From Erythrobacter sp. KY5 (lineage in GTDB: Bacteria > Pseudomonadota > Alphaproteobacteria > Sphingomonadales > Sphingomonadaceae), in contig NZ_CP021912.1 in assembly GCF_003264115.1 (NCBI RefSeq), positions 2,401,001-2,465,000 of the forward strand: a DNA stretch of 64,000 nt, in the 5' to 3' direction. This document shows, piece by piece, positions 18,141 through 28,542 of the stretch. Numbering within the stretch: the first letter of the stretch is position 1; the number at the start of each line of letters is the position of its first letter. A model generated the notes under the pieces. It made no database searches. It was not told where the DNA came from and saw nothing but the letters and a program-made list of their open reading frames with translations. Position numbers and translations under genes: made by a program.

Positions 18141-18518
18141 GTGCAGATCGTGCGTACAATTCTGTGGGTCTTGCTGGCGATATTCATCGTCGTCTTCGTT
18201 ATGCTCAATTACGGAGAGCCGCAGCGCGTTCGGATCTGGCTGTCGGAAGACCCGGTTGGGTTCGACTGGCCTGTGGGTATCATCGCCCTCGTATTCTGGT
18301 TGCTCGGAGTTATCCCCACCTGGCTCTATCATCGCAGCGTCAAATGGAGCCTTGGCCGCCGCATCCGCAGCCTAGAAAACTCCATCAAATCCAACGCTTT
18401 GTCGCAGCGTCACCAGCCCGATGCGACCGTGGACAAGCCTGCGGATATCCCGGCAGAGCCTGGGGATACATTCGCCCCCACCCAAAGTTCAGCTCAGAAA
18501 GACGACACAGCCGAATGA
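18141..18518 (+). CDS. LapA-domain (DUF1049) membrane protein
   Basis: 125 residues, GTG start with AAGGGGATCG upstream. Two membrane helices (about 5-23 and 45-63) with the LapA-type loop LNYGEPQRVRIWL between them, then a basic stretch (KWSLGRRIRSLENSIKS) and an acidic, Pro-rich tail. In E. coli LapA acts with LapB in controlling LpxC turnover and LPS synthesis, but no lapB is nearby and the tail is different, so only the domain is assigned. Its stop overlaps the pyrF ATG (ATGA). Confidence 0.8.
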   Translation: MQIVRTILWVLLAIFIVVFVMLNYGEPQRVRIWLSEDPVGFDWPVGIIALVFWLLGVIPTWLYHRSVKWSLGRRIRSLENSIKSNALSQRHQPDATVDKPADIPAEPGDTFAPTQSSAQKDDTAE

Positions 18519-19189
18519 GCAATCCGGTATACCTCGCGCTCGACGTCCCGCAGATCGAGCCAGCAAAGGCGCTCATCTCGAAGGTCAAAGCGCATATCGG
18601 CGGGATCAAGCTGGGGCTTGAATTCTTCTGCGCGCATGGCGGGCACGGCGTCCACGAGATCGCGCATATGGGCTTGCCGATCTTCCTCGACCTCAAGTTC
18701 CACGACATTCCCAACACCGTTGCGGGCGCGATGCAGGCAATCCACGTCTACGAACCGGCTATCCTCACCGTCCATGCAAGCGGCGGACGCGCGATGATGG
18801 AGGATGCCAAGGCGGCGGCAGCAGAAGGCTGCAAGGTCGTCGGCGTCACCATGCTCACCAGCCTCGATGAACGCGACCTTCGCGCAACCGGCACCGAAGG
18901 TACGCCGCACGATCACGTGATGCGCTTGGCCGAGCTGGCCCATTCCGCTGGTCTCGATGGAATTGTATGCTCCGGCCAGGAAGTCGGACAGGTGCGCAAG
19001 CAATGGAAGGACGGCTTCTTCGTCGTCCCAGGCCTTCGCCCGGCTGGCTCGCTGACCGGCGACCAGAAACGCACTGTCACCCCTCGCCAGGCACGCGATG
19101 ACGGTGCAAGCGTGCTGGTCATAGGCCGTCCGATCAGCCGCGCCGACGACCCCGAAGCGGCAGCGCGGGCGATTGAGGCAACGCTGTAG
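18515..19189 (+). CDS. pyrF: orotidine-5'-phosphate decarboxylase
   Basis: Makes UMP from OMP, the last step of pyrimidine synthesis. 224 residues, a TIM barrel. LALDVPQ at the N-terminus and the catalytic Asp/Lys set FLDLKFHDIPNTV (residues about 55-67) are intact, as is the phosphate-binding end VIGRPISRADDPEAAA. Start ATG 18515 overlaps the LapA-domain gene by four bases. pyrF leading into trpF-trpB-trpA is a common alphaproteobacterial arrangement. Confidence 0.96.
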   Translation: MSNPVYLALDVPQIEPAKALISKVKAHIGGIKLGLEFFCAHGGHGVHEIAHMGLPIFLDLKFHDIPNTVAGAMQAIHVYEPAILTVHASGGRAMMEDAKAAAAEGCKVVGVTMLTSLDERDLRATGTEGTPHDHVMRLAELAHSAGLDGIVCSGQEVGQVRKQWKDGFFVVPGLRPAGSLTGDQKRTVTPRQARDDGASVLVIGRPISRADDPEAAARAIEATL

Positions 19190-19196
19190 GCGCGCG

Positions 19197-19559
19197 ATGA
19201 CCGATTACGCTACGCCCAACCTTCCGGCGCGCAATTTTGGGTCTACGGCGGCCTTCTATGCGCAGCTCGGATTTGATGAGGATTACCGATCGGAGAGCTG
19301 GATGATCGTGTCGCGCGGAAATGCGACGCTGGAATTCTTCCCCTATCCGGACCTTGAGCCCTACGAGAGTTCGTTCAGCTGCTGCATCCGGCTCGATGAC
19401 CTTGCCGGGATGATGGCGCAGATTGAGGCCAGTGACGTGCCCGATGCGCGACAGGGCATTCCGCGATATCACCCAGCTGGTCCCGATCCGAGCGGTCTGA
19501 CGATTGCCTATCTCATCGATCCTGACGGTTCGCTCATTCGGTTGATCCAGAACGACTGA
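19197..19559 (+). CDS. VOC/bleomycin-resistance family protein
   Basis: 120 residues of a single glyoxalase-like betaalphabetabetabeta domain (PARNFGSTAAFYAQLGFDED; ATLEFFPYPDLEP). The tryptophan- and serine-rich strand and the final DPDGSLIRLIQ are typical of bleomycin-binding type proteins; these bind a glycopeptide or small ligand as dimers without metal. It sits seven bases after pyrF and 19 before trpF, so it is probably co-transcribed, although it has no obvious role in UMP or tryptophan synthesis. Start ATG 19197 follows a GCGCG stretch with no good SD. Confidence 0.8.
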   Translation: MTDYATPNLPARNFGSTAAFYAQLGFDEDYRSESWMIVSRGNATLEFFPYPDLEPYESSFSCCIRLDDLAGMMAQIEASDVPDARQGIPRYHPAGPDPSGLTIAYLIDPDGSLIRLIQND

Positions 19560-19578
19560 TCCGCGACAAGCGCAACTG

Positions 19579-20220
19579 ATGACGATTGAGATCAAGATCT
19601 GCGGTATTTCGACAGCCGAGGCCGTTCTTGCCGCCGCACATGCAGGGGCGAGCCATCTGGGGTTCAACTTCTACCCGCCCTCACCGCGCTTTGTGTCGCC
19701 GGACCGCGCAGCTGAACTTGCTGCGATCACGCCTGCAAGCGTGAAGAAGGTCGGTGTGTTCGTGAATGCCGAGGATGCGTTTCTGGCCGAAGCCGTCACA
19801 AAAAGCGCACTCGATACGATCCAGCTTCACGGCAAGGAAGCGCCGGACCGCGTTGCCGAGGTGAAAGCGCGCTTTGGCCTGCCGGTCTGGAAAGTGCTGA
19901 GCGTCGAAACCGCCAACGATATCGATGCAGCAAGCGCCTATGCCGAAGTCGCTGACCTTATCCTGTTCGATACCAAGACGCCCAAGGGCGCGCTGCCCGG
20001 AGGGATGGGAATGGGGTTCGACTGGTCCCTGCTCGATGGCTTCGACAAGTCTGTAACATGGGGGCTAGCAGGTGGTCTGACACCGGAGAATGTCGCCGAT
20101 GCCATCCGCGCGACCGGAGCCCCCCTTGTGGACACCGCATCGGGCGTCGAAGCTGCTCCCGGCGTCAAGGACGTGGACAGAATCGCCGCCTTCTGCAAAG
20201 CCGCGCTCGACCATGACTGA
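19579..20220 (+). CDS. trpF: phosphoribosylanthranilate isomerase
   Basis: The third step of tryptophan synthesis, converting PRA to CdRP. 213 residues, a TIM barrel. The N-terminal KICGIST carries the catalytic Cys; FYPPSPRFV and VGVFVNAE follow; the catalytic Asp is in [23 protein letters not shown] and [11 protein letters not shown] bind phosphate. It overlaps trpB by eight bases, so translation is coupled. Confidence 0.96.
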   Translation: MTIEIKICGISTAEAVLAAAHAGASHLGFNFYPPSPRFVSPDRAAELAAITPASVKKVGVFVNAEDAFLAEAVTKSALDTIQLHGKEAPDRVAEVKARFGLPVWKVLSVETANDIDAASAYAEVADLILFDTKTPKGALPGGMGMGFDWSLLDGFDKSVTWGLAGGLTPENVADAIRATGAPLVDTASGVEAAPGVKDVDRIAAFCKAALDHD

Positions 20221-21430
20221 GAACACCCCTAATTCCTTCCGCACCCAGCCAGACGAGCGTGGGCATTTTGGCGACTATGGTGGACGCTATGTAGCCGAGA
20301 CGCTGATGCCGCTGATCCTCGATCTGGAGCGCGAATATCGCGCTGCGCAGGCGGACCCGGCTTTTGCCGCCGAATTCGACGACCTGATGAAGCATTATGT
20401 CGGTCGCCCCTCCCCGCTTTATTTTGCGGAACGGCTGACGGAGGCTCTTGGCGGCGCGCAGGTATGGTTCAAGCGCGACGAGCTCAATCACACCGGCGCG
20501 CACAAGATCAACAATTGCATCGGGCAGATTCTGCTGGCGAAGCGCATGGGCAAGACCCGAATCATCGCCGAGACCGGAGCGGGTCAGCACGGCGTTGCAA
20601 CAGCCACGGTATGCGCGCGCTTTGGCCTGCCTTGCGTGATCTATATGGGCGCAGAGGACGTGAAGCGGCAGTCGCCCAATGTGTTTCGCATGAAGCTGCT
20701 GGGGGCTGAAGTTGTTCCCGTCACCAGCGGCGGCGCGACACTCAAGGACGCAATGAATGAAGGGCTGCGCGACTGGGTCGCGAATGTTCACGACACCTTC
20801 TACATCATCGGCACCGCCGCCGGCCCGCACCCCTATCCGGAGATGGTGCGCAACTTCCAGAGCGTCATCGGCACCGAAGCGCGCGCGCAAATGCTCGAGC
20901 GCGTCGGGCGTTTGCCCGACCTGCTGGTCGCCTGCATCGGAGGCGGGTCGAATGCGCTGGGGCTGTTCCACCCGTTCCTCGACGATCCCGACGTGGCGAT
21001 GCTCGGCGTCGAAGCCGCAGGCCACGGCCTTGATGGTGAGCAGCATGCAGCAAGCCTGCTCGGCGGCGCGCCGGGCGTGCTCCACGGCAACAAGACCTAT
21101 CTCTTGCAGGACGAGGACGGCCAGATCACCGAAGGCCACTCCATCAGCGCCGGGCTCGACTATCCCGGCATCGGGCCTGAACACGCATGGCTGAAAGAGT
21201 CAGGCCGCGTCGAATACACGGCTGTTACCGACGAAGAAGCACTCGAAGGCTTCCAACTGCTCTGCCGCACCGAAGGGATTATCCCGGCGCTTGAGCCGTC
21301 GCACGCCATCGCGGCTGTGGCCGAGCGTGCCAAGCAGATGCGCGAGGACGAGATCATCCTGATGAACCTGTGCGGACGCGGCGACAAGGATATCTTTACA
21401 GTGGCGGAGAAGCTGGGAGTGGAAATGTGA
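20213..21430 (+). CDS. trpB: tryptophan synthase beta subunit
   Basis: The PLP enzyme that joins indole and serine; it forms the alpha2beta2 complex with TrpA. 405 residues. The PLP lysine is in [15 protein letters not shown] (HTGAHK), the Gly-rich phosphate cradle is [10 protein letters not shown], and [10 protein letters not shown] is at the end. ATG 20213 gives the normal N-terminus ([14 protein letters not shown]). Overlaps trpF by eight bases and trpA by four. Confidence 0.97.
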   Translation: MTENTPNSFRTQPDERGHFGDYGGRYVAETLMPLILDLEREYRAAQADPAFAAEFDDLMKHYVGRPSPLYFAERLTEALGGAQVWFKRDELNHTGAHKINNCIGQILLAKRMGKTRIIAETGAGQHGVATATVCARFGLPCVIYMGAEDVKRQSPNVFRMKLLGAEVVPVTSGGATLKDAMNEGLRDWVANVHDTFYIIGTAAGPHPYPEMVRNFQSVIGTEARAQMLERVGRLPDLLVACIGGGSNALGLFHPFLDDPDVAMLGVEAAGHGLDGEQHAASLLGGAPGVLHGNKTYLLQDEDGQITEGHSISAGLDYPGIGPEHAWLKESGRVEYTAVTDEEALEGFQLLCRTEGIIPALEPSHAIAAVAERAKQMREDEIILMNLCGRGDKDIFTVAEKLGVEM

Positions 21431-22209
21431 GCAGGCTCGCCGACGCATTCTCCAAGCCCCACTCCGCATTCGTCGCCTTCATCACCGCTGGCGATGGCGA
21501 CACCGCGGCCAATCTCGATGCGCTCGTCGCGGGCGGTGCGGATGTGATCGAGTTAGGCATGCCCTTCACCGATCCGATGGCCGATGGTCCTGCGATTCAG
21601 AGCGCCAACCTGCGCAGCCTTGCGAACGGCACGACCACGCAAACGGTGCTGATGATCGCCAACGAGTTTCGCGCGCGGCATCCGGACGTGCCGCTGGTCC
21701 TGATGGGCTATGCCAATCCGATGATCCGGCGCGGCCCGCAGTGGTTCGCCGAGCACGCGCGTGGCGCGGGCGTTGATGGCGTGATCTGCGTCGATATCCC
21801 GCCCGAAGAGGACGATGCGCTCGGCCCGGCCCTGCGAGCCAAAGGCATCGCGCCGATCCGCCTCGCCACGCCGACCACCGACGCAGCACGGCTGCCTGCG
21901 GTGATCGACGGGAGCGAAGGCTTCCTCTACTACGTCAGCGTCGCCGGGATCACCGGCAAGCAACAGGCCGCAATCGACTCGATCGAAGCCAATGTCAGCC
22001 GTATCAAGCAATCGACCGACCTGCCGGTCGCAGTCGGCTTTGGCGTGCGGACACCTGAACAGGCCGCCGAAATTGCCAAAGTCGCTGACGGCGTGGTCGT
22101 CGGCTCTGCTTTCATCGACCTCGTCGAAGAATTTGGCGATGCGGCTCCTGCCAAGCTACAAGAGCTGACGAACGCCATGACTTCGGCCATGCGCGCCGCA
22201 CGTTCCTAA
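21427..22209 (+). CDS. trpA: tryptophan synthase alpha subunit
   Basis: Cleaves indole-3-glycerol phosphate and channels indole to TrpB. 260 residues. Catalytic Glu and Asp lie in [19 protein letters not shown]; the LLMGYANP and [10 protein letters not shown] loops and [10 protein letters not shown] are present. The start is GTG within a GTGA overlap with the trpB stop. accD follows after 14 bases, the usual trpA-accD-folC order. Confidence 0.96.
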   Translation: MSRLADAFSKPHSAFVAFITAGDGDTAANLDALVAGGADVIELGMPFTDPMADGPAIQSANLRSLANGTTTQTVLMIANEFRARHPDVPLVLMGYANPMIRRGPQWFAEHARGAGVDGVICVDIPPEEDDALGPALRAKGIAPIRLATPTTDAARLPAVIDGSEGFLYYVSVAGITGKQQAAIDSIEANVSRIKQSTDLPVAVGFGVRTPEQAAEIAKVADGVVVGSAFIDLVEEFGDAAPAKLQELTNAMTSAMRAARS

Positions 22210-22223
22210 GGGATTTTCGAGAA

Positions 22224-23075
22224 ATGAACTGGTTCACCCGCGTCCGCAATTCTCTGGGCTTTGGCACCGAAAAGACGAGCACCGAGAAAGACCTGTGGGT
22301 CAAATGCAAGAACTGCCAGGAAATGCTCTTCGTGCAGGAATACGAGAACAACCTCTCGGTTTGCCCCAAATGCGAGCATCACGGACGCATCGACGCCGAT
22401 ACGCGCCTCGCGCTGTTGCTTGATCCGGGTTTTGAGCTGCTGCCGATCCCTCAGGTCACCGAAGACCCGCTGAAGTTCAAGGATTCGAAGAAGTACACCG
22501 ACCGCATTAAGGCGGCGCGCGCAAAGAGCACTCACGAGGACGCCTTTGTCGCAGGATCAGGTGCGATTGACGGGCGACCAGCGGTGGTCGGCGTGCAGGA
22601 CTTCAGTTTTATGGGCGGTTCGATGGGAATGGCCGTGGGTGAGGCTTTCTGCCAGGCCGCGCAGAAAGCAATCGAGCGCCGCTGCGCCTTCGTGGTGGTG
22701 ACTGCTGCTGGTGGCGCGCGCATGCAGGAAGGCATCTTGAGCCTGATGCAGATGCCGCGCGCAACCGTGATGACGCGCCGTCTGAAGGCCGCCGGGTTGC
22801 CGTACATTGTCGTCCTCACCGACCCGACCACAGGCGGCGTCACGGCAAGCTACGCGATGCTCGGTGACGTGCATATCGCGGAGCCCGGCGCACTCATCGG
22901 CTTTGCCGGACAGCGCGTGATCCAGGACACGATCCGGGAGCAGCTGCCCGAGGGCTTCCAGCGAGCCGAATACCTCCACAAGCACGGGATGGTCGACATG
23001 GTCGTCCCGCGCAAGGAGTTGAAAGACCGGCTCGCGCAGGTGCTCGACTACCTTCAGCCCAAAGCGGCTGCCTGA
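22224..23075 (+). CDS. accD: acetyl-CoA carboxylase carboxyltransferase subunit beta
   Basis: Together with AccA it transfers CO2 from biotin to acetyl-CoA, making malonyl-CoA for fatty acids. 283 residues. The N-terminal four-Cys zinc ribbon is visible (CKNCQEM ... CPKCEHHG, residues about 28-50), followed by the crotonase-fold CT domain with [24 protein letters not shown] and the oxyanion-type [12 protein letters not shown]. Confidence 0.96.
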   Translation: MNWFTRVRNSLGFGTEKTSTEKDLWVKCKNCQEMLFVQEYENNLSVCPKCEHHGRIDADTRLALLLDPGFELLPIPQVTEDPLKFKDSKKYTDRIKAARAKSTHEDAFVAGSGAIDGRPAVVGVQDFSFMGGSMGMAVGEAFCQAAQKAIERRCAFVVVTAAGGARMQEGILSLMQMPRATVMTRRLKAAGLPYIVVLTDPTTGGVTASYAMLGDVHIAEPGALIGFAGQRVIQDTIREQLPEGFQRAEYLHKHGMVDMVVPRKELKDRLAQVLDYLQPKAAA

Positions 23076-23083
23076 GCGTTTCC

Positions 23084-24424
23084 ATGAAATCCGGTCAGCT
23101 CGATTTCGGGCGGTCCGACGACCCCCGCGTCCAAGCCCAGCTTGACCGGCTCTCGGCGCTGAGCGTCCCGCAGGGGCGGCTCGGCTTGGAGACGATCCGG
23201 GCGCTGATGGAGCGGCTCGGCAATCCGCACCGCACGCTGCCGCCCGTATTTCATGTCGCCGGAACAAATGGCAAAGGCTCGGTCTGCGCCTTCCTGCGCG
23301 CAATGCTGGAGGCGGATGGCAAGCGGGTGCACGTGACCACCTCGCCGCACCTCGTGCGCTATAACGAGCGCATTCGGCTAGCGGGAAAGCTGATCGAGGA
23401 TGGCCCGCTGGCGGAGCTTCTTGAGGAAGTCTTGGACATAGGCGAGGATCTCTCGCCCAGCTTCTTCGAAGTCACGATTGCCGCAGCCTTCCTGGCCTTC
23501 AGCCGCACACCTGCCGACGCCTGCGTTGTCGAAGTGGGCCTTGGCGGGCGTTTTGATGCGACCAATGTGCTGGAGCCGGAAGCGGTCGCGGCGTGCGGGA
23601 TCGCGGCGCTGGGGCTGGATCATGAGCGCTTCCTGCTGGCGCCAGAGGAAGGGGTTCCGCTGGAGCCGATGGCACGGATTGCGTTTGAGAAGGCGGGAAT
23701 TGCGAAGAGGGGCGTGCCGTTGGTGACGTTTGGGAGACGCGAGTATCCGCCCGAAGCTTCGAATGCGATAGCTGACGTTGCCGCCAAATCCGGAGCGCAA
23801 GTCCGCTCAATGGGTGACGGCTGGGATTGCTCACCAACCGAGAATGGGATGTATTACCGAGACCACCGAACTGACGGTGCTCCAGAATATCTCTCGCGAC
23901 CTGACATGCTTGGTGACCATCAGGTTCTAAACGCAGGTCTTGCGATGGCCATGCTCAGGGCGCAGCGGGGTATTGAATTCTCAATGTGTAGCCTTGAAAA
24001 GGGAATTGTCTTAGCCAACTGGCCAGCAAGGCTGCAGCTGCTTGCTAGCGGGCCCCTTGTTTCTCTTGGAAACGGTGGGCGCATCTGGCTCGATGGCGGT
24101 CACAACCCAAATGCCGGAGAAGCGCTGGCAAGTGCAGTGGCCGACGAGCCATGCTCGCTCCACCTCATCATCGGCATGCTCGACAACAAGGATCCGCGCG
24201 CTATCATCGAGCCGCTCGGCGACCGTATCCGCACGCTCCAAGTTGTTCCGGTGCCCGACCACGATTGTCACCACGCAAGCGCCTTCGGTCCAAATGCAGT
24301 TCCTCGCGCCGACCTTGAAGAGGCAATGCTCAATCTGCCCAATGACGGGAATCCCGTCCTCATCGCAGGTTCGCTCTACCTCGCGGGCGAGGCGCTCAGG
24401 CTCAATGACGAGGTGCCGGACTAA
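23084..24424 (+). CDS. folC: bifunctional dihydrofolate / folylpolyglutamate synthase
   Basis: Adds glutamate to dihydropteroate and folates. 446 residues, Mur-ligase fold. Motifs are the P-loop VAGTNGKGSVCAFL (about 65-78), TSPHLVRYNERI, the VVEVGLGGRFDATNV loop and the C-terminal WLDGGHNPNAGEAL. Bases about 23760-24110 look noticeably less GC-rich than both flanks, with A/T-ending codons. The frame is unbroken and the motifs are intact. Its stop overlaps the convergent permease stop by four bases. Confidence 0.94.
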   Translation: MKSGQLDFGRSDDPRVQAQLDRLSALSVPQGRLGLETIRALMERLGNPHRTLPPVFHVAGTNGKGSVCAFLRAMLEADGKRVHVTTSPHLVRYNERIRLAGKLIEDGPLAELLEEVLDIGEDLSPSFFEVTIAAAFLAFSRTPADACVVEVGLGGRFDATNVLEPEAVAACGIAALGLDHERFLLAPEEGVPLEPMARIAFEKAGIAKRGVPLVTFGRREYPPEASNAIADVAAKSGAQVRSMGDGWDCSPTENGMYYRDHRTDGAPEYLSRPDMLGDHQVLNAGLAMAMLRAQRGIEFSMCSLEKGIVLANWPARLQLLASGPLVSLGNGGRIWLDGGHNPNAGEALASAVADEPCSLHLIIGMLDNKDPRAIIEPLGDRIRTLQVVPVPDHDCHHASAFGPNAVPRADLEEAMLNLPNDGNPVLIAGSLYLAGEALRLNDEVPD

Positions 24425-25833
24425 CCCGGCTCGACCCGCGGCTTTGCGTTGACTGCCTCGGGCGGGTCATCGACCTCCTGCTCACCTGTCTGCCTGACGC
24501 TCTCGACGACGAAGCCCTTGCGCCAGAGCATCCACAACAGTGCCATGCCGGGGATCGCTATGATCACGGTAAAGGTCCAGAAACCGACCCATCCGAGATT
24601 CTCAGCCAAGTAACCTGAGGGGGTCGCCAACCATGTGCGCCCGACCGCCGCAAAACTCGACAGCAGTGCAAATTGCGTCGCGGTATATGCGAGGTTCGAA
24701 AGGCCCGAGAGGTACGTCACGAAGACGGTCAGCCCGATCCCGCTCGTTAGGTTTTCGGTCCCGACAGCCAGCGCCAGCATGATGTTGTTATCGCCTACGA
24801 TGGCGAGCAGCACGAACATGAAGTTCGACAGCATCATCAACAGGCCCGAGACGATAAGCGCGCGGCCCATACCGAGCCATGCGATGAACGGACCGCCCAG
24901 CGCAGAGCCGACGATCAGCGCGCCGAAACCGACGAACTTGTTGATCGTGATGAATTCGGTGTCGGAGAAACCAAGCTCGACGATCATCGGATTGAGCATA
25001 CCCTGCCCCATCGCGTCGCCGACCTTGTAGACCAGCACGAACAGCAGGATCAGCACCGCGCCCTTACGGCCCAGGAACTCCTTGAACGGGTTGACGACAG
25101 TTTCGATCAGCCAGGTCGAGAACTTCTGACCCGCGGCGCGCGCGCTCGACGGGTCATAGCGCCCCGCCCCCGCCCACAAGGCACCCAGCGCTGCGGGCAG
25201 GATAAGGAAGCTCGTGATCCCGTAAGCCATCGCCCAGCCGACGTCGTAACCCTCGGTTGAAGCGAGATAGATCGTGCCTGCGCCTGCCAGCAGGTTGCCG
25301 GTGCGATAGCCGAACTGGTTCATCGCGGTGCCGTGCGCCATTTCTTCGTCGGACAGAATTTCGATCCGGTAAGCGTCGATCACGATGTCTTGCGTCGCGG
25401 AAAGGAACGCTACGACGATCGCCCAGAAGGCGAAGAGGCCGATGTTGTCGTTCGTCGGATTGCTGCTGCCAAGTTGCCAGAGCGCAAGAACAAGCGCTCC
25501 CTGAACGAGGTAGAGCCATGCACGGCGCTGACCCAGCATGTCGGACAGGATCGGAATGCGGGTCTTGTCGATCAACGGCGCCCACAGGAACTTGAGCGTG
25601 TAAGGTGTCGTCAGGCCGATGGCGAAACCGATGGTCGACTTCTCGATGCCGACTTTCGAGAGCCAGAAGGTCATCGTTCCCAGCAGGAGCGTCAGCGGAA
25701 ATCCGGAGGAAATTCCAAGCAGGAACGCCACAAATGGCATTTTTCGGCGATAGGGTGCGAAAGAGGGGACGACGTAAGCGAGGCCGACCATGGCCGCGAT
25801 GACCCCAAAGAGAATTGCTGTGCTCCAGTCCAT
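24421..25833 (-). CDS. AmpG-like MFS permease
   Basis: About 470 residues with 12 or more membrane helices. [26 protein letters not shown] and [17 protein letters not shown] are characteristic of the AmpG/muropeptide MFS group, which imports anhydro-muropeptides for cell-wall recycling. Whether the substrate here is really muropeptide is inference. ATG 25833 is preceded by an Asp-rich stretch in frame and a GTG at 25878 is an alternative; the longer frame to 26166 would overlap the divergent Rieske gene and is rejected. A conserved C-terminal tail is acidic. Confidence 0.82.
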   Translation of the reverse strand: MDWSTAILFGVIAAMVGLAYVVPSFAPYRRKMPFVAFLLGISSGFPLTLLLGTMTFWLSKVGIEKSTIGFAIGLTTPYTLKFLWAPLIDKTRIPILSDMLGQRRAWLYLVQGALVLALWQLGSSNPTNDNIGLFAFWAIVVAFLSATQDIVIDAYRIEILSDEEMAHGTAMNQFGYRTGNLLAGAGTIYLASTEGYDVGWAMAYGITSFLILPAALGALWAGAGRYDPSSARAAGQKFSTWLIETVVNPFKEFLGRKGAVLILLFVLVYKVGDAMGQGMLNPMIVELGFSDTEFITINKFVGFGALIVGSALGGPFIAWLGMGRALIVSGLLMMLSNFMFVLLAIVGDNNIMLALAVGTENLTSGIGLTVFVTYLSGLSNLAYTATQFALLSSFAAVGRTWLATPSGYLAENLGWVGFWTFTVIIAIPGMALLWMLWRKGFVVESVRQTGEQEVDDPPEAVNAKPRVEPG

Positions 25834-25910
25834 TCCGTCGTCGTCGTCCTTTTGCTTCCCAAGAATTTCGTGCAACACTAGCCGCGGAGAAGAGCGATAG
25901 GGAAGCCGCG

Positions 25911-27077
25911 ATGAACGCGCCGACAACAGATTTACCCAAGGATTCGTCGAAGATGCAGCCGACGCCGGGTCAATTGGCCCTCGCGCAGGCTGTTGCCGAG
26001 GGGGTAACGCGAGAAGGCGAGCCGGGCCAGAAGGTGCCTGCGAGCCGTTACACTGATCCCCAACACTTCGCGCGCGAAAAGTCTGCGCTGTTCGATAGAC
26101 TGCCGCAAGTGCTGGTTCCCTCTGCGCTGATCCCCGATGAAGGCATGGCCGTCCCCCACGATGCAACCGGACGCCCGTTGCTTGTCACGCGCGACAGCGA
26201 AGGGACCGCGCATGTCTTCCTGAATGTGTGCCGACACAGGGGCACTCGCCTGGTCGAGGGACAGGAGGTCCAGTGCGCCAAGCGATTGGTTTGCCCGTAT
26301 CACGCATGGACCTACAAACTCGACGGCAAGCTCCTCGCCCTGCCCCGGCCCGAGACCTTTCCCGGCCTCGACAAGAGCGAGCATGGCCTGGTCGAACTAC
26401 CCAGCCTCGAGGCTGGCGGCCTTATCTGGTTCGCTCCCGAGCAAGGTGCGGATTTCGCCGATGCGAAGGCGGTGAGCGCCGATTTCGACGCCTTCGGAAT
26501 GGGCGATGCCTACCTGTTCCGCCGCAAGACCCATACGGTCAAAGGCAACTGGAAGCTCATCATGGATGCCTTCCTCGAAAGCTACCATGTGACCCGCCTT
26601 CACGCGAATACGATCGGTCCGTTCTTCAAGGATGGCGTCACGGCGGGGGACAGCGTCGGTCCGCACATGCGCAGCGCTGTTGGACGGCTGGAGGAAATGG
26701 AAGGCGTCGACCTCACCGATATGGAGGCCTTGCGCCGCGTGATCACTTTCGCCTACCAATTGCTGCCGGCGACCGTGATTGTGCCGAGCCCCGATTACGT
26801 CAACGTGATGGTGCTCATGCCTCAGCGCCATGACCTGACACTGGTCGAGGACTTCATGCTGATCCCGGAGGAGCCGAAAACCGACAAGGCTCGCGATCAC
26901 TGGGAGCGTTCTTGGAAACTGCTCGATGGCGGCGTTTTCGCGAGCGAGGACTTTCGTGCGGCAGAGCTCGGACAGCAGGGTCTTGAAAGCGGCGCGATCG
27001 AAGAACTGACGCTCGGCACGCTCGAAGGCGGGATCGCGCGTTTCGATGCGATTGTGCAGGAAGCCCTGAACGCCTAA
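25911..27077 (+). CDS. Rieske-type aromatic ring-hydroxylating oxygenase alpha subunit
   Basis: 388 residues. The Rieske [2Fe-2S] motif CxH-x16-CxxH is CRHRGTRL...CPYHAW (residues about 103-126); the mononuclear iron site is in [13 protein letters not shown] (His-x4-His) with a later Asp. It oxidises an organic substrate using electrons from a separate reductase. No reductase, ferredoxin or beta subunit gene is next to it, so the substrate cannot be inferred and electrons must come from elsewhere. It is divergent from the MFS permease. Confidence 0.88.
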   Translation: MNAPTTDLPKDSSKMQPTPGQLALAQAVAEGVTREGEPGQKVPASRYTDPQHFAREKSALFDRLPQVLVPSALIPDEGMAVPHDATGRPLLVTRDSEGTAHVFLNVCRHRGTRLVEGQEVQCAKRLVCPYHAWTYKLDGKLLALPRPETFPGLDKSEHGLVELPSLEAGGLIWFAPEQGADFADAKAVSADFDAFGMGDAYLFRRKTHTVKGNWKLIMDAFLESYHVTRLHANTIGPFFKDGVTAGDSVGPHMRSAVGRLEEMEGVDLTDMEALRRVITFAYQLLPATVIVPSPDYVNVMVLMPQRHDLTLVEDFMLIPEEPKTDKARDHWERSWKLLDGGVFASEDFRAAELGQQGLESGAIEELTLGTLEGGIARFDAIVQEALNA

Positions 27078-27100
27078 GGGGCGCGGGGTAAAGGAACATA

Positions 27101-27883
27101 ATGCCCACCAACCCCAAACAATCCGAAGACCGTCCCGAGGGCGATCGTATCGCAAAGTTGCTCGCCCGTGCCGGCGTTGCGAGCCGCCGTGAGATTGAGC
27201 GCATGATTGCCGATGGTCGCGTCACGCTGCGCGACAAGGTGGTCGAGACGCCTGCTACCTTCCTCACCAGCCTGAGAGGCGTGTCGGTCGATGGGAAACC
27301 CGTTGCCGGGCCCGAACCGGCGCAGCTTTTCGCGTTTCACAAGCCGACCGGCCTCATCACGGCAGAGCGCGATCCGGCCGGGCGCGCAACGATCTATTCC
27401 GCTCTTCGCAACGCGCTGCCCAAGGACACGCCGCGCCTGATGCCCATCGGCAGGCTCGATCTCAACACCGAGGGGCTTTTGCTGCTGACCAACGATGGCG
27501 GTCTGAAACGTCAGATGGAGCTTCCATCATCGGGCATCCCGCGCACCTATCGCGCGCGCGCCTTCGGCGATGTGAGCCAGGAACAGCTCGAGGCCCTGAT
27601 CGAAGGCGTTGAGATCGACGGTGTGCGCTATGGCTCGATCGACGCCAATCTTGAGCGAGGCGGTGCCAGCGGCAAGAACCAGTGGATCGAGATGACCATC
27701 ACCGAAGGCAAAAACCGCGAAGTGCGCCGCGTCATCGAATATCTGGGGCTCAAGGTGAACCGCCTGATCCGAACAGCCTATGGCCCCTTCGGTCTGGGTG
27801 ATCTGCCGCGCGGACAGGCCGTGCGCATTCGCAAGGGCGATCTCGATCGCTTTGTCAGCACATTGAAGAGGCCCGCGAAGTAA
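27101..27883 (+). CDS. rluB: rRNA large-subunit pseudouridine synthase, RluB/RsuA family
   Basis: 260 residues. The N-terminal S4 RNA-binding domain (RIAKLLARAGVASRREIERMI, residues about 10-60) precedes the catalytic domain with the active-site Asp in GRLDLNTEGLLLLTNDG. EGKNREVRRVIEYLG is the RsuA/RluB family motif. It likely modifies U2605 of 23S rRNA. RluB is favoured over RsuA or RluE by length and neighbours; the exact site is not provable. The last codon's stop and the rsmD start share a base (TAATG). Confidence 0.88.
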   Translation: MPTNPKQSEDRPEGDRIAKLLARAGVASRREIERMIADGRVTLRDKVVETPATFLTSLRGVSVDGKPVAGPEPAQLFAFHKPTGLITAERDPAGRATIYSALRNALPKDTPRLMPIGRLDLNTEGLLLLTNDGGLKRQMELPSSGIPRTYRARAFGDVSQEQLEALIEGVEIDGVRYGSIDANLERGGASGKNQWIEMTITEGKNREVRRVIEYLGLKVNRLIRTAYGPFGLGDLPRGQAVRIRKGDLDRFVSTLKRPAK

Positions 27884-28437
27884 TGCGCGTAATCGCTGGC
27901 GAATGGCGCGGACGCAAGCTTGTCGCGCCCAAGGGCGATGCGACACGCCCCACCGCAGACCGAACGCGAGAGACGCTTTTCTCGATGCTTACCAGCCGCC
28001 TTGGCAGCTTTGAAGACCTGCGCATCGCCGACCTTTTTGCAGGATCGGGAGCGCTTGGGCTGGAAGGTCTATCGAGGGGCGCGGCACATTGTCTGTTCGT
28101 CGAGCAGGATCGCGATGCCCTGAGCTCGATCCGCGCCAACATCGCAGCGCTCGGATGCCGCGACAGAACGCAAGTCGAGGCGGGATCGGTCATGGGCCTG
28201 CGCGCGGCGCAAGAGCCCTATGACCTGATCCTCGCCGATCCGCCCTACCGCACCGAAGCAGGCGAAGTCGCGTTCGACCGACTGCTTCGTCTGGGTTGGA
28301 TCGGGGAAGCGACCTGGATCGCGCTCGAAACGGCGTTTAACGAAGAGCCGGAGGTCAAAGGCCTCTCGGTGGAGGTAAGTCGCAAGGTCGGCAAGGCGCG
28401 GCTTACCCTGATGCGGGCATCGCAAACGGCGCATTGA
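27883..28437 (+). CDS. rsmD: 16S rRNA (guanine966-N2)-methyltransferase
   Basis: 184 residues, a Rossmann-fold SAM methyltransferase. RVIAGEWRGRKL and RPTADRTRETLFSML are signature N-terminal blocks; the SAM loop is DLFAGSGALGLEGLSRGA (about residues 49-66) and the catalytic motif IV is LADPPY. It methylates G966 during 30S assembly. It starts at a TAATG overlap with the pseudouridine synthase, so two rRNA-modifying enzymes are coupled. Confidence 0.94.
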   Translation: MRVIAGEWRGRKLVAPKGDATRPTADRTRETLFSMLTSRLGSFEDLRIADLFAGSGALGLEGLSRGAAHCLFVEQDRDALSSIRANIAALGCRDRTQVEAGSVMGLRAAQEPYDLILADPPYRTEAGEVAFDRLLRLGWIGEATWIALETAFNEEPEVKGLSVEVSRKVGKARLTLMRASQTAH

Positions 28438-28476
28438 ACCGGGGCAAGGCGATCCCGGCGTTTTTCTCCCCAGATC

Positions 28477-28521
28477 CTCAAAAAGAAGGCAGACCCGCGT
28501 CCTCAACGGCGCGGGTCTGCC
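28477..28521 (-). terminator. intrinsic terminator for the minus-strand small secreted protein
   Basis: GGCAGACCCGCG (28488-28499) and CGCGGGTCTGCC (28510-28521) form a perfect 12-bp stem. The T-run (TTCTTTTTGAG) lies on the minus strand. It may also slow rsmD transcription from the other side. Confidence 0.8.
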
Positions 28522-28542
28522 AGTGGGCCTGGATCGGGCAGT

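Noticed and set aside
25834..26166. 110-residue extension of the AmpG-like permease
   Set aside because: It would run through the start of the divergent Rieske gene and lacks hydrophobic character.
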